DNA from: Fulvimarina endophytica
GTDB taxonomy: Bacteria > Pseudomonadota > Alphaproteobacteria > Rhizobiales > Rhizobiaceae
Assembly (NCBI RefSeq): GCF_003403015.1
Contig: NZ_QURL01000002.1
Coordinates: forward strand, 124,001-188,000
Direction: 5' to 3'
DNA length: 64,000 bases
Shown: positions 1-8,357 of the stretch, piece after piece
How positions within the stretch are numbered: position 1 is the stretch's first letter
Layout of the letters: every line of letters starts with the position of its first letter
Translations under genes and position numbers: made by a program
Notes under the pieces: generated by a model
Database searches by the model: none
What the model was told of the DNA's origin: nothing
Seen by the model: the letters and a program-made list of their open reading frames with translations, nothing else

Positions 1-1224
1 GGCATCCGGTCCTATGCGAAGGGGGACAGGAACTTCCGCGAGGCCATGGAGAACGGCGCGTTCGGCGGCGACATGATGAGCCAGGAAATCCGGACGACGA
101 TCCTTCAGCCGATCCTCGACGACCTGGTGAAGCAGCAGCAGGGCGGCGCGGAGAACTCGTTCCTCGCCCGGGCTGGCCTCCTCGGCAAGCTGGCCGATCG
201 TGTCGCGACCGCGCTCAAGACGGCCGATCGCAAGATGATCGACGCCTACCGGATCGAGGACGAGGTTTTCCGCATGGCGACGTACATGCGCCGGCGCGAG
301 CTGGGCGACAGCCCGAAGGCGGCGGCGGATCACGCCCGTCAGCAGTTCCTCGACTACGACATCCGGGCGCCGTGGGTGAACGCGGCCCGCAACACGGTCC
401 TGCCGTTCATCTCCTACAGCTACCGGGCGACCCCTCTCGTCGCCAAGGCCATCGCCACCCGGCCGTGGAAGCTCGCGAAGTATTTCGCCATCGCCTACGC
501 GGTGAACGCGCTCGCCTACGCCTGGGACGGCGAGGACGAGGAGGAGAAGGAGCGCGCAAGCCTGCGCGAACAGGAACAAGGCTGGACGTGGCTGGGCGTG
601 CCGAGAATGCTTCGGATGCCGTATCGCGACGAACACGGCAATCCGGTCTTCCTCGACATTCGCCGATGGATACCGTCGGGCGACGTCTTCGACACGAACC
701 AAGGCTCGAGCGCTCTACCGATCCCGGCTCCGCTCCAGTTCGGTGGTCCGGTCCAGATGGCCTTTGAAATGGCCTTCAACAAACAGGCTTTCACCGGCGA
801 GGAAATCGCCAATCGGGATACCGACACAGGCGCCGAAATCGCGACGAAGCACGGCGAATACCTATGGAAGGCGTGGATGCCGTCGGCGGCATGGGTGCCC
901 GGCTCTTGGTATTGGGAGAAGCTCGGCAACGCCGCGCGAGGCGCGACGGATGCGCAGGGCCGGCCCTACGGTGTCGGCGAAGCGCTTGCCTCGTCCGTCG
1001 GCATCAAGCTGAAACCGCAGGACGTCGAGGCCGGTCTCGCCTGGCGCGCCTACGACCTTCGAAAGATCCAGGATGAACTGCGGACCGAAGCCCGCAGACT
1101 GGCCCGCCAGAGAGAGCGGAACATGATCAGTCAGAGCGCCTTCGACGCCGCGATGGCGAACATCATGGAAAAGCTCGACCGGCTGGGCGAGCGCGGCGAA
1201 GAGCTCGGCCGGGTCTCACAGTAG
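1..1224 (+). CDS. C-terminal part of a large phage protein (internal virion or polyvalent protein), 5' partial
   Basis: The frame is open from base 1 and ends with TAG at 1222-1224; about 407 residues are visible and the start is outside the window. It contains helical, charged stretches, a hydrophobic patch near residues 155-180 (rich in Ala, Tyr and Trp) and a basic, coiled-coil-like C-terminus. This resembles the C-terminal ends of very long phage proteins of the large-polyvalent/internal-virion class found near the end of morphogenesis operons. The family assignment is inference from position and composition; the gene itself is secure. It is followed by an intrinsic terminator at 1438-1457. 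Confidence 0.75.
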   Translation, partial: GIRSYAKGDRNFREAMENGAFGGDMMSQEIRTTILQPILDDLVKQQQGGAENSFLARAGLLGKLADRVATALKTADRKMIDAYRIEDEVFRMATYMRRRELGDSPKAAADHARQQFLDYDIRAPWVNAARNTVLPFISYSYRATPLVAKAIATRPWKLAKYFAIAYAVNALAYAWDGEDEEEKERASLREQEQGWTWLGVPRMLRMPYRDEHGNPVFLDIRRWIPSGDVFDTNQGSSALPIPAPLQFGGPVQMAFEMAFNKQAFTGEEIANRDTDTGAEIATKHGEYLWKAWMPSAAWVPGSWYWEKLGNAARGATDAQGRPYGVGEALASSVGIKLKPQDVEAGLAWRAYDLRKIQDELRTEARRLARQRERNMISQSAFDAAMANIMEKLDRLGERGEELGRVSQ

Positions 1225-1419
1225 CAGAACAGCGGATCCGGCAATCAGGCCGATCCATGCACCCGAATCCGCCGGCACATGCCGGCGGACCCATGGCGAT
1301 GCGTACCAGAGCCAGAAATGGACGCGGTGCCCCGCCACGAGGCCGAAGAGAAGGACGACGGCCGCCATCGCGGCGATCGTCGCGTGGTCCAACTCCAAGC
1401 CCAACAGCAGTCTGAACAT
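1216..1419 (-). CDS. possible small two-TM membrane protein
   Basis: A 67-residue frame starting Met-Phe-Arg and reading leftward has two convincing hydrophobic segments separated by a Trp/Arg-rich loop, and fills the gap between the virion gene and the endolysin. Its stop overlaps the end of the plus-strand gene by nine bases. It lies opposite to the local transcription direction and has no clear Shine-Dalgarno sequence. It could be a holin-like gene or a chance hydrophobic frame; low confidence. Confidence 0.3.
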   Translation of the reverse strand: MFRLLLGLELDHATIAAMAAVVLLFGLVAGHRVHFWLWYASPWVRRHVPADSGAWIGLIAGSAVLLL

Positions 1420-1437
1420 TCCGCACCCGCTCGGCAT

Positions 1438-1457
1438 CCCGCCGCAGCGGGTTTTTT
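1438..1457 (+). terminator. intrinsic terminator after the virion operon
   Basis: A five-base-pair CCCGC/GCGGG stem with a four-base CGCA loop is followed by six T residues. It sits between the virion gene and the endolysin start, on the strand of both. Confidence 0.6.
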
Positions 1458-1474
1458 GCGTGAGGGAGCATAGC

Positions 1475-2194
1475 ATGTCCTTTGAAGAGTGGCTGCAAAG
1501 CAGACTGACCGCGCACGGCTTCCCGTGCGGCGCGATCGACGGCGTCATCGGTCCGGTGACGATCGCCGCCCTGAAGGCGTTTGAGCGCTCTCGCGGCTTC
1601 CCTGTCGACGGCACGGCAGACGAGCGCGTCGTCGCGGCGCTGCGCCTCACGGCGAGCGCGCTGCCGGCGGGCGTCATTCGCCCGGCTGATCTGCCCGAAG
1701 CCGAAATTCAGAAGATCAAGCTCGTCCCGCAGACCTGGCCGCGGCAGGCGGATGTGCCGGCGTTCTTCGGCGCCATAGGAACGCGCCAGACGCTCATCGA
1801 AATCCCCTTCGACATGGTTCTCGCCTACGATCGCGGCGTGCGGGCTCGGCGCATGTCGCTTCACGAGAAGGTCGCGCCGTCCGCGCTGCGCGTCCTCGAG
1901 CGCGTGGCGCAGCTCTACAGCGCGAAGGAGCGCGCCGAGCTCGGGCTCAATCTCTTCGCCGGCTCCTTGAACGTCCGCCGGATGCGAGGCGGCTCGGCCT
2001 ACTCGATGCATTCGTGGGGCATCGCGATCGACTTCGACAACGCGCGCAATCCGCTCAACGCCGGGCGGCCCGAGGCGCGACTGTCGCACGCTGACGCGCT
2101 GCCCTTCTGGCAGGCGTGGGAGGCCGAAGGCTGGCTCTCGCTCGGCCGCGCCCGGAACTTCGACTGGATGCACGTCCAGGCGGCTCGGCTCTAG
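1475..2194 (+). CDS. phage endolysin: peptidoglycan-binding domain plus M15-type D,D-peptidase
   Basis: This protein (about 239 residues) would cut cross-links or peptide stems in peptidoglycan at lysis. Residues about 10-55 match a peptidoglycan-binding_1-type domain (GAIDGVIGPVT, then a second helix repeat). The C-terminal half has the M15/VanY zinc-peptidase pattern: SMHSWGIAIDFD supplies the first His and the Asp, and DWMHVQ supplies the second His. The ATG at 1475 is chosen because GAGGGAG lies just upstream; a GTG at 1460 is in frame but overlaps that site. It is the first gene of a three-gene lysis cassette. No signal peptide is seen, so export would need a holin or a related membrane protein. 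Confidence 0.88.
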   Translation: MSFEEWLQSRLTAHGFPCGAIDGVIGPVTIAALKAFERSRGFPVDGTADERVVAALRLTASALPAGVIRPADLPEAEIQKIKLVPQTWPRQADVPAFFGAIGTRQTLIEIPFDMVLAYDRGVRARRMSLHEKVAPSALRVLERVAQLYSAKERAELGLNLFAGSLNVRRMRGGSAYSMHSWGIAIDFDNARNPLNAGRPEARLSHADALPFWQAWEAEGWLSLGRARNFDWMHVQAARL

Positions 2195-2263
2195 CCATCA
2201 GGCTATGGCGCGTCTTTCGCCATGGCCGTCCCTCCTCACCAACGAAGCATAAGGAAACCGACC

Positions 2264-2716
2264 ATGCGCTTTCTCGCATCCATGATGGCGATCGCCATCC
2301 TCCCTGTCGTCGCCGCGCTGCCTGTCCATGCGGCGGAGATCGACTTCACGCCGCTCGTGCAGGGCACGATCGATCTCATCGCACCGGCCATCGCATCGCT
2401 GTTTCTCGGCATCATTCTCTACGGCGTTGCCGTCCTGAAGAAGAAGACCGGGATCGATCTCGCCATCATGCAGCAGGGCGACAACCTGATGCTCTACGAG
2501 GGCATCCGGCGCGGCATCGAAACGCTGGGGGACAAGGCGGTGGACCGCATCCAGCCCCATCTCTCCATCACCGTCGACAGCGTCGAAGTCGCGGCCGTCG
2601 CGAACCGGATGATCCAGAAGTCCCCGGACCTTCTGAAACGGATGGGGCTGACCGAAACCGCTCTCAAGGAACTCGTCGCCGAGCGTCTGCGCGCGCGGCT
2701 TCCGCTCACCGCCTGA
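2264..2716 (+). CDS. phage membrane protein with signal sequence, holin-like
   Basis: This 150-residue protein has an N-terminal signal-like helix ending in Ala-rich VHA-A and a second strongly hydrophobic segment at about residues 38-60, then a soluble helical tail with Lys/Arg. Its position directly after the endolysin and the two hydrophobic segments fit a holin or lysis-accessory protein. The ATG at 2264 is preceded by AAGGAA at good spacing; an upstream in-frame start at 2222 lacks this. It has no recognised family signature, so the lysis role is inferred from context. Confidence 0.7.
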   Translation: MRFLASMMAIAILPVVAALPVHAAEIDFTPLVQGTIDLIAPAIASLFLGIILYGVAVLKKKTGIDLAIMQQGDNLMLYEGIRRGIETLGDKAVDRIQPHLSITVDSVEVAAVANRMIQKSPDLLKRMGLTETALKELVAERLRARLPLTA

Positions 2717-2770
2717 AGAGGCCAGGATCGGCGCTCCATTCGGGGCGTCGATCGATGATGGAGACACGAT

Positions 2771-3058
2771 ATGAACCAGACCATGGAGACCGTGCGCGCC
2801 TGGTTCGCGCCGGGGATCCTGATCGTTTTCCTCGTTCAGGCCGCATCGAGCTTGACGTGGGTGAACGGCATCGACGGCCGATCGAAGATGAACGAGCGGG
2901 ACATCGCCCGGTCGGACGCTAGGATCAGCACGCTGGAAAAGGTGGGGGGCGAATCCTCGTCGCGTATGGCGGTGATGGAATCGCAGCTGAAGAACGTGGT
3001 CGGTCTTCTCGAGAGGATCGACGCGAGGATGGAGGCGCGCTCTGAAAGCCGTCCCTGA
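2771..3058 (+). CDS. small phage membrane protein with coiled coil, spanin/holin-like
   Basis: This 95-residue protein has one transmembrane helix at about residues 11-28 followed by a charged, heptad-like region (Glu/Arg/Asp/Met) to the end. This N-in, single-TM plus periplasmic coiled-coil layout is that of inner-membrane spanin-type or small holin proteins. It closes the lysis cassette 54 bp after the preceding gene. No overlapping outer-spanin (Rz1-like) lipobox frame was found, so the spanin reading is tentative. Confidence 0.6.
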   Translation: MNQTMETVRAWFAPGILIVFLVQAASSLTWVNGIDGRSKMNERDIARSDARISTLEKVGGESSSRMAVMESQLKNVVGLLERIDARMEARSESRP

Positions 3059-3352
3059 TCCCGATCTCGCAACTGTCCAATTCAAGAAGCGGACCGTAAC
3101 TTCAACCGATGTCCGACTTTCCTCCTAGCGCCTACCGAAATCGGTCTATCTTGGACAGATGAAGTGGGTTCGGACAAACCTGTGGAAAAGCTCTCAGGCC
3201 TTTGATCGCCTTTAGAGAGCTAGCCGCAACGGTCGCAGGACATGGGCTGATCCCGTTTCGTTCCAATTGGCTTTGTCAAGCCTTTTTGGTGTCAACCCCT
3301 TTACGTTTAAACGAAAGAAACGTAGGAAAGACCTACGCACTTAGATGCGCAT
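3059..3352. other. intergenic, AT-richer prophage island, left part
   Basis: About 290 bp without a supportable gene, visibly less GC-rich than the flanks. It contains the first copy of the palindrome CGTTTAAACG (3304-3313) and nothing else that can be named. Confidence 0.5.
3304..3313. repeat. palindrome CGTTTAAACG, copy 1
   Basis: Perfect 10-bp palindrome followed by AA. An identical 12-mer occurs at 3750-3761. An AT-rich palindrome repeated within 450 bp in GC-rich DNA suggests a protein-binding site. Confidence 0.4.
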
Positions 3353-3379
3353 AAAAAAAGGCCTCGCCGAAGCGAGGCC
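3353..3379 (-). terminator. strong intrinsic terminator, leftward
   Basis: Read on the minus strand, a perfect eight-base-pair GGCCTCGC/GCGAGGCC stem with a TTCG-type loop is followed directly by seven T residues. It lies 33 bp beyond the stop of the 37-aa gene 3412..3525, which supports that gene being transcribed. Confidence 0.85.
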
Positions 3380-3411
3380 AAGTTGGCACTTATTCGGTTA
3401 TGTTGATCCCG

Positions 3412-3525
3412 CTAGGAACGGGGCCAACGACGGCAATGTGAGACCACATGTTCCCACTTGCCGAACCGGAGCCGCCAGTAGTCTATTACAGACACCGGGC
3501 GGTAGATTGGACATGCAACGCGCAT
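3412..3525 (-). CDS. 37-residue basic phage peptide
   Basis: The peptide starts MRVACPIYRP and ends in a Trp/Arg-rich segment (YWRLRFGKWE, then HCRRWP). AAGGAG lies exactly six bases before the ATG at 3525, an ideal ribosome-binding site, and a strong terminator follows the stop. An in-frame ATG two codons upstream overlaps the Shine-Dalgarno sequence and is less likely. Composition suggests nucleic-acid or protein binding; no function is known to me. It is isolated between the lysis cassette and the end of the leftward operon, a place where phage cargo genes often sit. Confidence 0.6.
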   Translation of the reverse strand: MRVACPIYRPVSVIDYWRLRFGKWEHVVSHCRRWPRS

Positions 3526-4062
3526 AGCCATCTCCTTCTTGCGAAGGCTGGATGAGCCTAGCCACTCCTTCGACAGATCACCCGCCGAAGCTTCTGTATT
3601 CCTCAAATTCGAGGATGACGGAGAGCTGCGTGGAGCGGCGCCGATGGCATATCCAAGTATTCGTGTACCTGAGTGTTAATGCTTCGGCAAGCCCTGAATA
3701 CCAGAGTGGCTCAAAATCGGCCAAAGAAGGCCGTGAGCGCGCGGCAGTGCGTTTAAACGAAGAGTGACGGTTTTCGCGCGTTCTCGCTGTTACAAGCCGT
3801 TCTGTGCGGCTTGGCAGGCTTAGGGATCACGCCTCATTAACGATTTTCAACTTGGAACATTTATCCAACACATACCGTGTCACAGTGTACGTGACGGAGT
3901 TTTCAAGCTGACAACCTACTCACGATTGTACGAGTTCTATCATTCTCGATGAGCCGGCAATGTTATTCGAATACGGGGACATTCCCTGACGAAGTTCGGT
4001 ATCCGCTTCAATCGAAGTTTACCGAGCAACCGGTTTTACGCGTGCCGGCATCATTTGGCTCT
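3526..4062. other. intergenic, AT-richer prophage island, right part
   Basis: About 540 bp with no gene that can be supported; short open frames here lack ribosome-binding sites and protein-like composition. It holds the second CGTTTAAACG palindrome, a hairpin AAGCCG/CGGCTT near 3796-3814, and an imperfect inverted repeat with TCAC/GTGA arms near 3880-3897. The promoter of the 37-aa gene must lie here, but no clear -35/-10 pair is visible. Confidence 0.45.
3750..3759. repeat. palindrome CGTTTAAACG, copy 2
   Basis: Second copy of the 10-bp palindrome at 3304-3313, with the same trailing AA. The two copies bracket the 37-aa gene and its terminator. Confidence 0.4.
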
Positions 4063-5193
4063 TTATGCCGGAGCCTCTTCCAAGACGTCACGAACCGCGA
4101 TGTCCATCGTTTCAATGCTCATATCGCCGGACACGCGGCGAAGATGCAGCTTGTAGACGTTTCGGGCGATTGACCGCTCGTATTCGCCGAGCTTGCCGAA
4201 ATCCTCGAACCCCTCGAAGCGCGCGGCAATCTCATCCTGGTCGGCGGCGCTCCGAAGAACGGTGTTGAACTGATGAAGGATCGAAGCCCCGCCGCCGGGA
4301 GGAGGTGACGGCGGGGCTCCGTGGGCCGGATCTTCTCGCAAGGGGCGGGAAAACCCGTCACCGGACGCGGCGCCTTGGGAGGAGGTCGCGCCGTTCGTCC
4401 GATTGGTTACGCGGCCGGGAGCCGCATTGTCGTTGCTGTTGTCGCCGCGCGCCCACTTGGCGAGCTCGACGCCGAGCCCTTCGCTGATCTGCCAGCCTTC
4501 CTTGATGATGGGCTGGATCGGCTCGGGGATCTTGGTCGCTTCGGCCGAGAGGTCGGGTTTGCCCTTGGCGTTCGGGGGGAGAACGAGAAGCGTCGTCATC
4601 TCGTATTCGAGACGGTCGGCGGCGATCGGTTGCCAGCCGGCGGAGACGGGCTCGTTCACAACGCGGTCGCCCTTCTGGACCTTCACCATCTTGAGCTTGT
4701 CCTTCGCGCGGAAGCACATGATGATGTGGGCGTTGATCTGGAGAAGCCGGTTCACGAACTTGTTGTGACGCCGCTTCGGCTCGATCCAGGCGGTGAACTT
4801 CACCTTCTCGCGCTTGCCGAAATCGTTGCCCGCCATTTTCATCAGCGCGGCCTCGTGCATTTCGAGGATGCCGCCTTCGCCCTCGTGCTCGTGGCTCATG
4901 GAGTCGATCACGATGCTCTTCGCGCCGGCTTTCACAGCCGCCTCGATGGCTTCGCAATAGGCCTCGGGCGTGAACGGGGCGTGCATCTCGCCGTGCTGGA
5001 AGCGAAACTTGCCGGCATACATGGCGGCGCGGCGGTTCTCGGTGTCGATGACGAAGATCTCGCCGCCTTCGACTTCCTGGATACCGGTCGCGATCTTGAG
5101 CGCCGAGAAGGTCTTTCCGCTTCCGGAGGGGCCGGCCAAGCCGATCATGAGCTTTTCGCCCTGGCGGACGGCGGGCCTGTAGGTGATTCCCAT
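4063..5193 (-). CDS. phage RecA-like P-loop ATPase (Sak4-type recombination protein)
   Basis: This 376-residue protein has a Walker A motif GPSGSGKT at residues 20-27, a Walker B-like strand (KSIVIDSMSHEHEG) near residue 93, and a RecA-core organisation with no helicase motifs. Phage proteins of this size with a single RecA-like core, next to an exonuclease gene, form the Sak4 group of single-strand-annealing or strand-exchange proteins. The C-terminal third is Pro/Gly/Ser-rich and probably disordered. It is the last gene of the long leftward operon. The ATPase fold is clear; the recombinase role follows from family and context. Confidence 0.8.
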   Translation of the reverse strand: MGITYRPAVRQGEKLMIGLAGPSGSGKTFSALKIATGIQEVEGGEIFVIDTENRRAAMYAGKFRFQHGEMHAPFTPEAYCEAIEAAVKAGAKSIVIDSMSHEHEGEGGILEMHEAALMKMAGNDFGKREKVKFTAWIEPKRRHNKFVNRLLQINAHIIMCFRAKDKLKMVKVQKGDRVVNEPVSAGWQPIAADRLEYEMTTLLVLPPNAKGKPDLSAEATKIPEPIQPIIKEGWQISEGLGVELAKWARGDNSNDNAAPGRVTNRTNGATSSQGAASGDGFSRPLREDPAHGAPPSPPPGGGASILHQFNTVLRSAADQDEIAARFEGFEDFGKLGEYERSIARNVYKLHLRRVSGDMSIETMDIAVRDVLEEAPA

Positions 5194-5207
5194 GGGTGTG
5201 CTCCGTT

Positions 5208-5390
5208 TCAGTGTTGTTGCGGGGTGCTTTGGACGGGCCGGATCTCGACGCCCTCGACCAGGGCGGTGCCGTTCGGGTTCCGGACCGCAAGCTTGCGGTC
5301 GATCGCTTCCATGACGCAGGTGATGCGGTGCGGATGGCGCGCGATCTCGACGCCGTCGCGGATGAGGACGAAAGGACCGCCGGCGAACAT
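5208..5390 (-). CDS. small phage protein, function unknown
   Basis: A 60-residue frame starting MFAGGPFV. Its ATG overlaps the stop of the upstream gene in a TGATG junction, the typical coupling used throughout this operon. The sequence looks like a small beta-rich domain (alternating hydrophobics, VLIRDGVEI and similar). No family is recognised. Confidence 0.6.
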   Translation of the reverse strand: MFAGGPFVLIRDGVEIARHPHRITCVMEAIDRKLAVRNPNGTALVEGVEIRPVQSTPQQH

Positions 5391-6037
5391 CAGGCGGCCT
5401 CGCGCTCGGTCATGGCGTCGATGTTGGACTGGTGGACGGTGAAGGTGATGGCGACGACCCAGGGGTTCGTGTCCCAGCCGTAGCCGCGCTTGGCATTGAG
5501 GCTGTCCCAAAGTTCCGCGAAGTTCTCATCGGCAAACTTCGACGGCCCTTCGGCCATGTTGCCGGACCATGTGACGGCCATGCCCTCGGCCCGAGCATCG
5601 TCCTCGCTGATGTCCTGCAGATGCTCGACGCGGACCTCGGTCACAACGAGGGTCAGGCGCGAGACCCAGCGGGGCATGAACATGGGGGGCTTTGGTTTCG
5701 TCCAATCGCCTTCGGTTGGGTTGCCGTCGGCCCAGCGCCAGATCGGACAACCGACCGGCCAATCACGCGGCGGGAGGTTTCGGCATCCATGCGGGCCGCT
5801 GAAAGCCTCGCGCACCCAGAGGCGATCGCCGGTAGCGTAACCGACTGCCTGCGAGAGAAGCGTGCTTTCGCCTTGGAGCCGGCATTGCAAAAGCCCACTT
5901 CCAGGAACCTCATAGAAGCCCGCAAAATCGCACGGTTCGGCAGGCTGATGACGCAAAACCCGCCGCGTCTGCGTCTTCCGGCCGTCGAGGAGAGCAGACA
6001 TCATTAAGCCGGTGAACGGGATCAAACGATCGGTCAT
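5390..6037 (-). CDS. phage protein with ASCH-like N-terminal motif
   Basis: A 215-residue protein. Its N-terminus (IPFTGLMMSALLDGRKTQTRR) and the later GDRLWVRE are typical of phage proteins annotated as ASCH-domain or related PUA-like folds, which are thought to bind RNA or modified nucleotides. The ATG at 6037 is chosen because protein-like sequence begins there; the open frame upstream is low-complexity Arg/Ser/Pro. It sits in the leftward operon, with a TGATG overlap to the next gene. The fold assignment is moderate and the function is unknown. Confidence 0.72.
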   Translation of the reverse strand: MTDRLIPFTGLMMSALLDGRKTQTRRVLRHQPAEPCDFAGFYEVPGSGLLQCRLQGESTLLSQAVGYATGDRLWVREAFSGPHGCRNLPPRDWPVGCPIWRWADGNPTEGDWTKPKPPMFMPRWVSRLTLVVTEVRVEHLQDISEDDARAEGMAVTWSGNMAEGPSKFADENFAELWDSLNAKRGYGWDTNPWVVAITFTVHQSNIDAMTEREAA

Positions 6038-6041
6038 CGGC

Positions 6042-6440
6042 TCAATCCTTCGTCGGCGGGAGAAGGGCCGGCATTGTGCCGGTCGCGTAAGCCTGGGCGA
6101 TGCGGGGGCGGATGTGTTCGGAAACCGTGCTGTCGTCCGGCATGACGATGTGCGCCATGAAGGCGTCTTCGAGCGTCTCGATCCCAGCATCCACGGACTC
6201 GAGCTTCGCCTTGATGACCAAGCCGAGAGCCCGCCAGCGCGAGCAGATCACCTGATAGGACGCCTCTGCCGGCAGATGCAGGATGAAGCGGATGCGCCGA
6301 TCGCCGATCGCGAAGATGACCATGGCGCGGTCGCGCTCCTGCATCACGCCGAACGCGGACCCATTCCGCTTCATCACCTCGCGCTCGATCTCGCTCTTCG
6401 TCTGACCGACCGGCACCTTCGTTTTTTCGGCATATGGCAT
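6042..6440 (-). CDS. conserved phage protein, function unknown
   Basis: A 132-residue protein with a basic N-terminus and a central beta-strand-rich section (RAMVIFAIGDRRIRFILHL) followed by helices. It starts at an ATG overlapping the stop of the upstream gene (TGATG). Proteins of this type occur in other alphaproteobacterial prophages near the recombination genes, but I cannot assign a function. Confidence 0.7.
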   Translation of the reverse strand: MPYAEKTKVPVGQTKSEIEREVMKRNGSAFGVMQERDRAMVIFAIGDRRIRFILHLPAEASYQVICSRWRALGLVIKAKLESVDAGIETLEDAFMAHIVMPDDSTVSEHIRPRIAQAYATGTMPALLPPTKD

Positions 6441-6772
6441 CAGGACGTCGCCTCCGTTGGGCGTTCGCCGCGTTCGGCGAGTGCATCGAGATCAGGGATC
6501 AGTTCGGACAGGATTTCGCTCCGCCGGTATTCCCAGCCGGGCAGGCAGGCGTGGCTGTAACGGCCGTTCATCAGCATCAGGCCGGGCATGGATCGCCACG
6601 ACTTGAACCAGTAGGCGCGTTTGGGCTGGGAAAGATCGACGTGCCCGACCATCGGATCGCCGAGCTTCGAGTGGTCGGCGATCACGGCGCGCATGGCGCG
6701 GGCGGCCTCGGCGGCGGCCGCTCGCTCTTCCATGGTCGGCGGCGGAAGGGGCGTTGGAGCACGGCGGGTCAT
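6440..6772 (-). CDS. small phage protein, function unknown
   Basis: About 110 residues, starting MTRRAPTPLP. The ATG at 6772 overlaps the upstream stop (ATGA), which fixes the start. It has a helical Ala/Glu-rich N-terminus and an aromatic-rich middle (YWFKSW). No family is recognised. Confidence 0.65.
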   Translation of the reverse strand: MTRRAPTPLPPPTMEERAAAAEAARAMRAVIADHSKLGDPMVGHVDLSQPKRAYWFKSWRSMPGLMLMNGRYSHACLPGWEYRRSEILSELIPDLDALAERGERPTEATS

Positions 6773-7236
6773 TGCGTTGGCGTGTCTTCCAGGCACGGAA
6801 CAAAGCGTGCGCCGTCGAACCGAAAAGAGAAGGCGTGAGACCAGTAATAAGCGCCGATCTCATGCTCGCCCGGACCGACATCATCGAACCAGCCGTCCGA
6901 TTTCAGCATATCCATCAGATCGTCGAGCGTATCTCCCAGCGGCCCGTCCGGCTCGAAAACCCAGAAGTGAGAGGCAGATGGCACCGGCGTAACCGCACGC
7001 CATGACCCGTCCGCTTCGAACGAGACGACGACGGTTCCTCGATCTTCCGTGTAGCAGAAGTCGACGATCTGCCCCGGCTCCAGCGGTTGATCCCACCCTT
7101 CTTGGCTTTCGTCCCAATCCGTCGGTCGCAAGCGCCATCCGCCATCTGTCGGGACGATGAAGCCGGATGGATCGTCACAGAGCGTGGGGATGAATTCGTC
7201 GAGCCAATTGTCTGGGCACCATTTACGTCCGCTCAT
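6769..7236 (-). CDS. acidic phage protein, function unknown
   Basis: A 155-residue, Trp- and Asp-rich protein starting MSGRKWCPD. It overlaps both neighbours by a few bases (ATGA junctions), so it is translated as part of the leftward operon. The net negative charge and many aromatics recall small DNA-mimic or inhibitor proteins of phages, but that is only a compositional impression. Confidence 0.68.
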   Translation of the reverse strand: MSGRKWCPDNWLDEFIPTLCDDPSGFIVPTDGGWRLRPTDWDESQEGWDQPLEPGQIVDFCYTEDRGTVVVSFEADGSWRAVTPVPSASHFWVFEPDGPLGDTLDDLMDMLKSDGWFDDVGPGEHEIGAYYWSHAFSFRFDGARFVPCLEDTPTQ

Positions 7237-8357
7237 GGCCGCGCATCCGGGAAGCCGTCATGCGTGACGCCGCCGAGCGTTCGGCCAGCGGCCTTCTTGC
7301 CGATCGCGAACATCGTCATCGCGCCCGTTCCCGCCTGGAACGCCATCGGTTCTAGAATGCCGTGTCGAGAGCCGTCGCGATGCAGAACATGTGAAGGCTT
7401 GATCTGCCGTCTGCCGTAGACCTCGTCGAGCGTTCCCTGATCTTCGTGATCTTTCGCGATCCGGTTGCTGCGGTAACAGGCATTGGTCGCCTCTTCCTCC
7501 ATTTCGCAGATCGGCACCCACTCCCCCCATTGCTTGAACAGGAACGGCACCTCGGCCGCCTCGCACTGGTCGCGGAGAGACCTGATCCAGTCCGGGTGCA
7601 TCGGCCGGGCGCCGGGGCCGCTCTCGCCACCGGCGACGATCCAGTCGATGCCCTGAAGGATGGGGCCATTGCGCCAGGGGTGATTTGGGAATGTCATGGC
7701 GGCGCTGGTCTTGCAGAAATCTAGCGGCCCCAATAACGGCTCGGCGCTGATCCAGCGGAGCGCCGCCGGTGTGTCGAGTAGGATCGGGATGCGCTCGTCG
7801 GCGCGGGTCTGGTCCTCGACCGAGACGCCGAGCCAGACGTTGGGGAGCGGCCAACCTTCTGCCGTGCGCGTGCCCCAAAGCGACGACCAACGCCTGATGG
7901 CGTCGAGAGTGGCGCTGGATGAATAGACCGCCATCGCCATCGCTATGCGCGATTTCACCTCAGGACTGAGCAGATACTTTCGCATCCGCTCCGGGCGCTT
8001 CGTAAGAACCTGAAACCTGTGGTGGTCTGCGAGCGCCATCACCGCGAACACGCGGTCGATCCACTCGTCGGGCACGCCCTCCGCGAACAGGTCGCCGTGC
8101 GCGCAGACGAAGATCATGCGCGGCTTGGACCACCGGAGCGGCTGGTCGAGCCATTGCTCGTTGAGGCGGACCTCGCCGGTCCAGACCGGGCCGGCCTTGC
8201 TCTCGCGCGTCAGGCCGGCGCGAGACGGATGGTTCTTCATCCGCGAGCCGGCGAGCTTCATGGCGTAGCAGTTGGTGCAACCGGGGGAGACCACGGAACA
8301 GCCGGTGATCGGGTTCCAGGTCGCGTCGGTCCATTCAATCTTGGTGTTATCGGCCAT
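7233..8357 (-). CDS. phage Gp37/Gp68 family protein (DUF5131)
   Basis: About 374 residues starting MADNTKIEWTDATWNP, the hallmark N-terminus of the Gp37/Gp68 (DUF5131) family. A CxxC-like pair follows in SPGCTNCYA, a radical-SAM-like arrangement, and later motifs VWLGVSVEDQ, RWISAEPLLG and GGESGPGARPM are all family-typical. The biochemical role is not established. The upstream in-frame extension is not protein-like, so 8357 is taken as the start. The gene overlaps its upstream neighbour by 11 bp. Confidence 0.92.
   Translation of the reverse strand: MADNTKIEWTDATWNPITGCSVVSPGCTNCYAMKLAGSRMKNHPSRAGLTRESKAGPVWTGEVRLNEQWLDQPLRWSKPRMIFVCAHGDLFAEGVPDEWIDRVFAVMALADHHRFQVLTKRPERMRKYLLSPEVKSRIAMAMAVYSSSATLDAIRRWSSLWGTRTAEGWPLPNVWLGVSVEDQTRADERIPILLDTPAALRWISAEPLLGPLDFCKTSAAMTFPNHPWRNGPILQGIDWIVAGGESGPGARPMHPDWIRSLRDQCEAAEVPFLFKQWGEWVPICEMEEEATNACYRSNRIAKDHEDQGTLDEVYGRRQIKPSHVLHRDGSRHGILEPMAFQAGTGAMTMFAIGKKAAGRTLGGVTHDGFPDARP

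Noticed and set aside
4045..4071. CCGGCAT/ATGCCGG hairpin at the end of the leftward operon as terminator
   Set aside because: It includes the stop codon and is followed by no T-run on the minus strand.
3949..4173. 74-codon plus-strand frame running into the end of the ATPase gene
   Set aside because: No ribosome-binding site, overlap with a supported gene and no protein-like pattern.
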